Source: Thermococcus sp.
GTDB lineage: Archaea; Methanobacteriota_B; Thermococci; Thermococcales; Thermococcaceae
Reading direction: 5' to 3'
Assembly (NCBI GenBank): GCA_015522395.1
Contig: WAMH01000129.1
Location: forward strand, 1-6,584
Length of the DNA: 6,584 nt
A program made the translations under genes and the position numbers. The notes below the pieces were generated by a model. That model did no database searches. It was given only the letters and a program-made list of their open reading frames with translations, and was not told where the DNA came from. Below are positions 1 to 4,515 of the stretch, one piece after another; position 1 is the first letter of the stretch; each line of letters opens with the position of its first letter.

Positions 1-17
1 AGCACCGCAACGCGCAT
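1..17 (-). CDS. 5' end of a divergent gene of unknown function (partial)
   Basis: Reading the minus strand, an ATG at 17-15 is followed by codons for M-R-V-A-V and the first two bases of a further codon (CT, so Leu). An exact archaeal Shine-Dalgarno, GGTGA (minus strand of 23-27), lies five bases before the ATG. MRVAV(L) resembles the first beta strand of many cytosolic proteins, including Rossmann-type enzymes, but five residues cannot assign a family. The gene is divergent from the IPCT/DIPPS gene and shares its 96-bp control region, so the two may be co-regulated. The ribosome site is what makes a real start likely. The call rests on this alone and could be a chance match. Confidence 0.5.
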
Positions 18-28
18 CTCGCTCACCC

Positions 29-43
29 GAAAGGTTTAAATTA
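29..43 (+). promoter_or_regulatory. Probable BRE/TATA promoter of the IPCT/DIPPS gene
   Basis: A purine-rich BRE-like GAAAGG (29-34) directly precedes the A/T stretch TTTAAATTA (35-43). Archaeal spacing of about 25 bp puts transcription start near 60-65, giving a leader of about 50 nt before the ATG at 114. A second A/T box at 51-59 with CCAAGG before it would give a start near 80, so which box is used is uncertain. Confidence 0.5.
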
Positions 44-59
44 CCCAAGGTTAATTTAA
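36..59. repeat. Inverted repeat spanning the two divergent TATA-like boxes
   Basis: TTAAATTA (36-43) and TAATTTAA (52-59) are perfect reverse complements separated by 8 bp. Each arm coincides with a candidate TATA box of one of the two divergent genes. The arms are pure A/T, so the symmetry could simply reflect two TATA boxes facing each other rather than an operator. The core AC-N5-GT-N-A at 43-53 resembles the Phr heat-shock repressor consensus as I recall it. Confidence 0.5.
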
Positions 60-65
60 GTGTGG
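51..65 (-). promoter_or_regulatory. Possible TATA element of the divergent leftward gene
   Basis: On the minus strand, TTAAATTAA (59-51) lies about 25 bp upstream of 28-32. A start there would leave only a short leader before the GGTGA ribosome site and the ATG at 17. The bases upstream of it (CCACAC, minus strand of 60-65) are a weak BRE, so this promoter looks weaker than the rightward one. It is inferred from spacing and A/T content only. Confidence 0.33.
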
Positions 66-103
66 TTCTCGGTTAATTGAGAAGCCAGGGAGGGCCTTAA
101 AAA

Positions 104-109
104 GGTGAT
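104..109 (+). promoter_or_regulatory. Ribosome binding site that selects the ATG at 114
   Basis: GGTGAT (104-109) is an exact complement to the archaeal 16S 3' end and sits four bases before the ATG at 114. The upstream in-frame GTG (105) and ATG (108) overlap this element and are therefore unlikely starts. A weaker GGGAGGG at 88-94 is the only alternative for the ATG at 108. Confidence 0.6.
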
Positions 110-113
110 GCCG

Positions 114-1406
114 ATGCCAGAGACAGCAGTGATTCTCGCGGCCGGCCTTGGGAAGAGGATGGGTGGGAAGCCTAAGGGACTCGTTAGGGTTGCCGGAAGG
201 GAGATTCTGTACCGGACGATGACGCTCCTCCAGCGGAACGGCGTTGAGCGCTTCATCCTCGTCACAAATGAACGCTACGGGCCACTTTACAGGGAGTTCA
301 TCGAGAAGCACGGCTTTACCGCGGAGCTGGTGATAAACCCCGAGCCGGAGAAGGGCAACGGGCACTCCCTCCACCTCACCAAGAATTACGTTTCCGGAAA
401 GTTCGTTCTTGTGATGAGCGACCACGTTTATTCAGGGGGCTTTGTTGAGAGAGCGGTAAAAGGAAACGGCCTCATAGCGGATAGAAGACCGAGATGGATT
501 GACATCAGCGAGGCAACGAAGGTTAAGGTTAGGAACAACCGCGTCGAGTGCATAGGAAAGAGCCTCAAGGAATGGGACGCGGTAGATACCGGCTTCTTCG
601 TCCTCGACGATGGGATTTTCAACGTGACTGAAGAGCTGGAGCGCGAGAAGAACAACGATTACTCTCTCAGCGAGGTCGTTGAGAGGGTAAAACTGCCCAT
701 TACGTTCGTTGACGGTCTCGGCTGGACGGACGTTAACACCCCTGAGGAGATAAAAAGAGCGAGGAGGATGCTGGTTAAGACCGCTGTGAAGGGAACCGGG
801 GACGGATTCGTCAGCAGACACCTGAACAGGAAAATCTCCACGGAGATAAGCGCCCTGCTTGTTGATAAAGTCACGCCAAACGGAATGACGGCCTTTACCT
901 TCGCCCTTGGAATCCTCTCAGCTCTGCTGACTCTCGTGAGTCTCCCTCTGGCGGGTGTTTTGTACCAGATTAGCTCCATTTTGGATGGCATTGACGGCGA
1001 ACTGGCGAGAGCCCAGCTGAGGACTAGCAGGCTTGGCGGTTACATCGACTCAATCCTCGACCGCTACGTTGACGGAACCTTTCTGGCCCTGCTGGCATAC
1101 TCGACTCTAAGGGAACCTCTCTGGTATCTCATCGCGCTTTTAGCGCTCCTTGGCTCGGTGATGGTGAGCTACTCCACGGAGAGGTTCAAGGGGGAGTTCT
1201 GCAGGGATGCGTATTCGGAATTGCCCGTCCTCAGAAGACTGCCCGGGAAGAGGGACGAGAGGGCATTTTTAACTATGCTTTTCCTGCTTTACCCAACGGT
1301 GATTTCCGTTAAAGCCCTGTTCCTCCTGATCACGATACTAACCCACATGAGGGTCACAGTAACCGTCTACACGGTCATGAAGCATGGACAAACGTTTATA
1401 ACATGA
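114..1406 (+). CDS. Bifunctional CTP:inositol-1-phosphate cytidylyltransferase / di-myo-inositol-1,3'-phosphate-1'-phosphate synthase (IPCT/DIPPS)
   Basis: This 430-residue protein performs two consecutive steps of DIP synthesis: CTP + inositol-1-phosphate to CDP-inositol, then transfer onto a second inositol-1-phosphate at the membrane. The N-terminal half (about 1-225) is a soluble nucleotidyltransferase with the LAAGLGKRM...PK loop (residues 8-21), a metal-binding SDH (Asp103) and a second metal-site motif, WTDVNTPEE (Asp206). The C-terminal half (about 235-430) is a CDP-alcohol phosphotransferase with the complete D-x2-DG-x2-AR-x8-G-x3-D-x3-D signature: Asp291, Asp294, Gly295, Ala298, Arg299, Gly308, Asp312 and Asp316. 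Hydrophobic membrane segments begin near 258 and run through the C-terminus. The fused order and length match the archaeal bifunctional enzymes such as that of Archaeoglobus. The start at 114 is chosen from the GGTGAT spacing; GTG 105 would add three residues. Family assignment is very secure. Activity on inositol rather than another polyol is supported by the inositol-1-phosphate synthase gene nearby. Confidence 0.94.
   Translation: MPETAVILAAGLGKRMGGKPKGLVRVAGREILYRTMTLLQRNGVERFILVTNERYGPLYREFIEKHGFTAELVINPEPEKGNGHSLHLTKNYVSGKFVLVMSDHVYSGGFVERAVKGNGLIADRRPRWIDISEATKVKVRNNRVECIGKSLKEWDAVDTGFFVLDDGIFNVTEELEREKNNDYSLSEVVERVKLPITFVDGLGWTDVNTPEEIKRARRMLVKTAVKGTGDGFVSRHLNRKISTEISALLVDKVTPNGMTAFTFALGILSALLTLVSLPLAGVLYQISSILDGIDGELARAQLRTSRLGGYIDSILDRYVDGTFLALLAYSTLREPLWYLIALLALLGSVMVSYSTERFKGEFCRDAYSELPVLRRLPGKRDERAFLTMLFLLYPTVISVKALFLLITILTHMRVTVTVYTVMKHGQTFIT
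1386..1402 (+). promoter_or_regulatory. Probable promoter of the CLC gene, inside the end of the IPCT/DIPPS gene
   Basis: TTTATAAC (1395-1402), preceded by a purine-rich BRE-like stretch (GGACAAACG, 1386-1394), is the best TATA box upstream of the CLC gene. It overlaps the last codons (Phe-Ile-Thr) of the preceding gene. The expected start is near 1420-1426, leaving a leader of about 30 nt. TGTTAG (1414-1419) and CTAACA (1427-1432) form a perfect 6-bp inverted repeat around that start, which could be an operator or nothing. Read-through from the upstream gene is also possible because no T-rich terminator is seen in the gap. Confidence 0.5.
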
Positions 1407-1455
1407 GTCCGTATGTTAGATAGTCCCTAACAACACCGTTGCAAGGGGGTTCAAG

Positions 1456-3216
1456 ATGGGGTACATAAGGAAGTGGACGCTCATAGGAATCATAATCGGC
1501 GTAATATCCGGATTCGGAGCGGTTATCTTCTACGAGATGCTACGATTCTCCACAAAATACTTTCTCGAGAAGGGAGCAGGGTTCATACCTCCCGGAGAAG
1601 GTGCCCCACTTCCGGAGGCGCTCAACTGGGTTCCCCCGGAGAACCCCTACCGGTTGTTGCTCGTTATAACCCTTGGTGGCATTTTATCCGGGCTTATAGT
1701 TTACACTTTCGCCCCCGAAGCTGAAGGACACGGAACGGACGCCGCGATAAGGGCGTTTCACCGGGAGAACGGGAAGATACGTGCAAGGATACCAATTGTG
1801 AAGGCCATAGCCTCTGCAATAACAATCGGAAGCGGCGGTAGCGCAGGCAGAGAGGGACCAACGGCTCAGATATCCGCTGGACTCGGATCCCTTATAGCAG
1901 ATGCGTTAAAGCTTGGACCCGAGGATCGAAGACTTATGGTGGCCATCGGCATCGGCACTGGAATAGGGAGCATCTTCAAGGCCCCTTTAGGAGGTGCCCT
2001 TCTCGCAGGGGAGATACTTTACAAAAGGGACATAGAGACGGAAGCCATAATCCCGGCGCTCATAGCGTCCCCGATAGGGTACCTGATATTCTGCTCTTTT
2101 GAGGGTTACGACCCGATGTTCATCATGCCCCATGTCTACTTCAGGCCGATCCATCTCCTGTTCTTCCTGCTCCTGGGAGTTGTGGAGGGGGTAGTAGGTC
2201 TCGCATACATCTACTCATTCTACAGAACCAGAGACATATTCTCAGAGTTCTTTGAAAGAACGGGGCTCCCACAGCACGTTAAGCCGGCATTTGGAGCATT
2301 TCTGTCTGGCCTGCTCGTCCTCGCGCTTATAAAATGGGTCAACCCCTTGGCGGGTCTCGGCGCCGTTGGAACCGGCTATGGTTTCCTCCAGCTGGCAATA
2401 TACAACGCCATTCCATGGAAGATACTCCTGCTTATAGGGATCTTCAAGATCGTGACAACTTCACTGACGATAGGAAGCGGAGGCAGCGGCGGCGTCTTTG
2501 CTCCGGGCCTCGTCATCGGAGGAATGATCGGAGGTGCTACGGGCATACTGCTCCACTCGGCTTTTCCTTCTGTTATACCACTCAGCCTCGTGCCCGCTTT
2601 TGTGGCCATAGGAATGGTCTCCCTCTTTGGAGGAATCTCCAAGGCCCCCATAGCGAACATGGTGATGGTGAGCGAGATGACGAACAACTACCACTTCCTA
2701 GTGCCTGCCATGGCCGCCGTCTTTGTCTCCTATCTCCTAACCGGAGATAACACGATATACGAGGAGCAGGTTGGATCAAAAACGGAAAGCCCCGCGCACG
2801 CTCACGAGATACTGTCCCTGATAATGAGGAGCATAAAAGTCAGGGAGATTATGAGATCCGCCGAGGACGTCCTGACGATATCTCCCATGGACAGCCTGAT
2901 GGAAGCGCTACAGCTGAGCATAAAAACGCACTACAGATGCTTACCGGTTACCGAGAACGGAAGGCTTGTGGGGCTTATCCACACTGAAATTGCCCACGAC
3001 ATACCAGTTGAAGAATGGGATAGGATTCCAATCCGTGACGTCATGATCAAGGATCCCCCGGTGGTCCATCCAAACGACTCCCTGAGTACTGCCCTTCTGA
3101 AGATAACAAGGAGCGGAATCTGCTGTATACCCGTTGTTGAGGGAGAGGATATGACCCTTGTCGGCATAATCACCAAAGACGACATAATCCGCCGTCTCTC
3201 ATCGGAGGTCTCTTAG
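1456..3216 (+). CDS. CLC-family chloride channel or Cl-/H+ antiporter with C-terminal CBS domain pair
   Basis: This is a 586-residue membrane protein that moves chloride, or a related anion, across the cytoplasmic membrane. The CLC core (about 1-440) shows the GREGP motif (131-135) with external gating Glu133, GVFAP (346-350), the FKAPLGG helix (174-180) and Tyr435 in TGDNTIY, matching the anion-coordinating Tyr445 of E. coli ClC. Two positions differ from E. coli ClC: the GSGIP motif is replaced by GHGTD (91-95), so His92 takes the place of the Cl- coordinating Ser, and the inner proton Glu203 aligns with Ile187 (sequence GEILYKRD). Two CBS domains follow, beginning VREIM at 462 and IRDVM at 526, and probably bind an adenine nucleotide to regulate transport. 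An AAGGGGGTT ribosome site (1443-1451) supports the ATG at 1456. It lies 49 bp after IPCT/DIPPS and 73 bp before inositol-1-phosphate synthase. Channel versus antiporter cannot be decided from sequence. Confidence 0.93.
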   Translation: MGYIRKWTLIGIIIGVISGFGAVIFYEMLRFSTKYFLEKGAGFIPPGEGAPLPEALNWVPPENPYRLLLVITLGGILSGLIVYTFAPEAEGHGTDAAIRAFHRENGKIRARIPIVKAIASAITIGSGGSAGREGPTAQISAGLGSLIADALKLGPEDRRLMVAIGIGTGIGSIFKAPLGGALLAGEILYKRDIETEAIIPALIASPIGYLIFCSFEGYDPMFIMPHVYFRPIHLLFFLLLGVVEGVVGLAYIYSFYRTRDIFSEFFERTGLPQHVKPAFGAFLSGLLVLALIKWVNPLAGLGAVGTGYGFLQLAIYNAIPWKILLLIGIFKIVTTSLTIGSGGSGGVFAPGLVIGGMIGGATGILLHSAFPSVIPLSLVPAFVAIGMVSLFGGISKAPIANMVMVSEMTNNYHFLVPAMAAVFVSYLLTGDNTIYEEQVGSKTESPAHAHEILSLIMRSIKVREIMRSAEDVLTISPMDSLMEALQLSIKTHYRCLPVTENGRLVGLIHTEIAHDIPVEEWDRIPIRDVMIKDPPVVHPNDSLSTALLKITRSGICCIPVVEGEDMTLVGIITKDDIIRRLSSEVS

Positions 3217-3225
3217 ACCCCATAG

Positions 3226-3261
3226 ATTTCACAGGCGAAAACTATTTAACTGCTGTGAAAT
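3226..3261. repeat. Perfect 9-bp inverted repeat bracketing the inositol-1-phosphate synthase promoter
   Basis: ATTTCACAG (3226-3234) and CTGTGAAAT (3253-3261) are exact reverse complements separated by 18 bp. The left arm ends where the BRE begins, and the right arm begins three bases after the TATA box. Arm centres are 27 bp apart, about two and a half helical turns. It is a candidate operator. It could alternatively fold as a hairpin at the 3' end of the CLC transcript, since it starts nine bases after that stop codon. Confidence 0.6.
3235..3249 (+). promoter_or_regulatory. BRE/TATA promoter of the inositol-1-phosphate synthase gene
   Basis: GCGAAAA (3235-3241) is a near-ideal purine-rich BRE and CTATTTAA (3242-3249) a TATA box. 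The predicted start is near 3268-3272, giving a leader of about 20 nt that holds a full GGAGGTG ribosome site (3278-3284) five bases before the ATG. The strong elements suggest high independent expression. Confidence 0.65.
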
Positions 3262-3289
3262 ATCTTAAACCAACAAAGGAGGTGGGAAA

Positions 3290-4438
3290 ATGGTTAGGGT
3301 TGTTATACTCGGACAGGGCTACGTGGCAAGCATCTTCGCAAGCGGACTTGAGAAGATAAAGGCAGGAAAGCTCGAGCCGTACGGCGTTCCGCTCGCCGAC
3401 GAGCTGCCGATTAAGATTAAGGACATAGAGATAGTGGGTTCTTACGACGTCGACGCGAGCAAGGTCGGAAAGGACCTCTACGAGGTCGTCAGGGCCTACG
3501 ACCCCGAGGCCCCGGAGAGCCTTAAGGGGGTAACCGTGAGGAAGGGTATCCACCTGAGGAGCCTCAGGAACCTTCCGATTGAGGCAACTGGCCTCGACGA
3601 CGAGATGAGCCTTAAGGAGGCCGTTGAGAGGCTCGTGAGCGAGTGGAAGGAGCTTAAGCCAGATGTCTTCGTCAACGTCTGCACCACCGAGGCCTTCGTC
3701 CCCTTCGAGAGCAGGGAGGAGCTTGAGAAGGCCATTGAGGAGGACAACCGCGACAGGCTCACCGCGACGCAGGTCTACGTTTATGCAGCAGCAAAGTACG
3801 CGAAGGAAGTTGGAGGAGCGGCCTTCGTCAACGCCATCCCCACCCTCATAGCCAACGACCCGGTCTACGTTGAACTCGCGAAGGAGAGCAACCTCGTGGT
3901 CTTCGGTGACGACGGTGCCACAGGTGCAACCCCGCTCACAGCTGACATACTCAGCCACCTCGCCCAGAGGAACCGCTACGTTTTGGATATAGCGCAGTTC
4001 AACATCGGCGGAAACAACGACTTCTTAGCGTTAACCGACAAAGAGCGCAACAAGAGCAAGGAGTTCACCAAGTCGAGCATAGTCAAGGATCTCCTCGGCT
4101 ACGATGCGCCACATTACATCAAGCCCACCGGCTTCCTCGAGCCGCTCGGCGACAAGAAGTTCATAGCGATGCACATCGAGTACGTCAGCTTCAACGGCGC
4201 CCATGACGAGCTGGTAATCACCGGCAGGATAAACGACAGTCCCGCTTTGGCCGGTCTCCTCGTCGACCTTGTCAGGCTCGGGAAGATAGCCGTCGAGAAG
4301 AAGGAGTTTGGAACCGTCTACGAGGTCAACGCGTTCTACATGAAGAACCCTGGACCGGGGGACAGGAAGAGCATCCCGAAGATAATAGCATACGAGAAGC
4401 TAAGGCAGTGGGCGGGACTGAAGCCAAGGTGGCTTTGA
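3290..4438 (+). CDS. NAD-dependent myo-inositol-1-phosphate synthase
   Basis: This cytosolic enzyme of 382 residues converts glucose-6-phosphate to L-myo-inositol-1-phosphate by an NAD-dependent oxidation, intramolecular aldol closure and reduction. It feeds DIP synthesis and, in archaea, inositol phospholipids. The N-terminus is a Rossmann strand with GQGYVAS (8-14) for NAD. Other family hallmarks are GDDGATGATP (from 206; GDDxxSGQT in eukaryotes), NIGGNNDFL (238-246) and SKEFTKSS (256-263). Lys257, Lys261 and Lys289 match the spacing of the catalytic lysines 274, 278 and 306 described for the Archaeoglobus enzyme, and Lys352 is the likely fourth. The length is that of the compact archaeal form, shorter than the eukaryotic enzyme of about 500 residues. 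Codon use is strongly biased to GAG, CTC, GTC and AAG, which together with the promoter and ribosome site suggests high expression. The gene has its own promoter but lies on the same strand just after the CLC gene and near IPCT/DIPPS. Confidence 0.95.
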   Translation: MVRVVILGQGYVASIFASGLEKIKAGKLEPYGVPLADELPIKIKDIEIVGSYDVDASKVGKDLYEVVRAYDPEAPESLKGVTVRKGIHLRSLRNLPIEATGLDDEMSLKEAVERLVSEWKELKPDVFVNVCTTEAFVPFESREELEKAIEEDNRDRLTATQVYVYAAAKYAKEVGGAAFVNAIPTLIANDPVYVELAKESNLVVFGDDGATGATPLTADILSHLAQRNRYVLDIAQFNIGGNNDFLALTDKERNKSKEFTKSSIVKDLLGYDAPHYIKPTGFLEPLGDKKFIAMHIEYVSFNGAHDELVITGRINDSPALAGLLVDLVRLGKIAVEKKEFGTVYEVNAFYMKNPGPGDRKSIPKIIAYEKLRQWAGLKPRWL

Positions 4439-4455
4439 TTCCTTCTTTTCTTCCC
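4439..4455 (+). terminator. Pyrimidine/T-rich probable terminator after inositol-1-phosphate synthase
   Basis: Directly after the stop codon the plus strand reads a T-rich run with no purines (TTCCTTCTTTTCTTCCC). Archaeal RNA polymerase terminates on such U-rich stretches without needing a hairpin. The T-runs are short, so efficiency is uncertain. Confidence 0.45.
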
Positions 4456-4488
4456 ATCCACTTTCCCATCATCATGAAATCCTGAGTT

Positions 4489-4501
4489 CAAAGTAGAAAA
4501 A
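4489..4501 (-). terminator. T-rich probable terminator of the peptidase gene
   Basis: On the minus strand, 14 bases after the peptidase stop codon, the sequence reads TTTTTCTACTTTG. A T5 run followed by more T-rich sequence is typical of archaeal termination. Together with the opposite-strand T-rich run at 4439-4455 it would insulate the two convergent genes. Confidence 0.45.
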
Positions 4502-4515
4502 GGGGCAGAGGGCAA

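Noticed and set aside
105..110. GTG at 105 or ATG at 108 as the start of IPCT/DIPPS
   Set aside because: Both overlap the GGTGAT ribosome site, which is ideally spaced for the ATG at 114.
3255..3269. Second promoter-like element GTGAAA plus TATCTTAAA before inositol-1-phosphate synthase
   Set aside because: It would start transcription at about the ATG, giving a leaderless mRNA and making the full GGAGGTG ribosome site useless.
3245..3269. Phr heat-shock repressor site in the inositol-1-phosphate synthase promoter
   Set aside because: The AC and GT half-sites are four, not five, bases apart and the flanks do not line up with the consensus as I recall it, on either strand.
3242..3958. A 238-codon open frame on the minus strand
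   Set aside because: It lies opposite the inositol-1-phosphate synthase gene, whose motifs are complete. Its translation has no recognisable domain, and long antisense frames are common in GC-rich, codon-biased genes.
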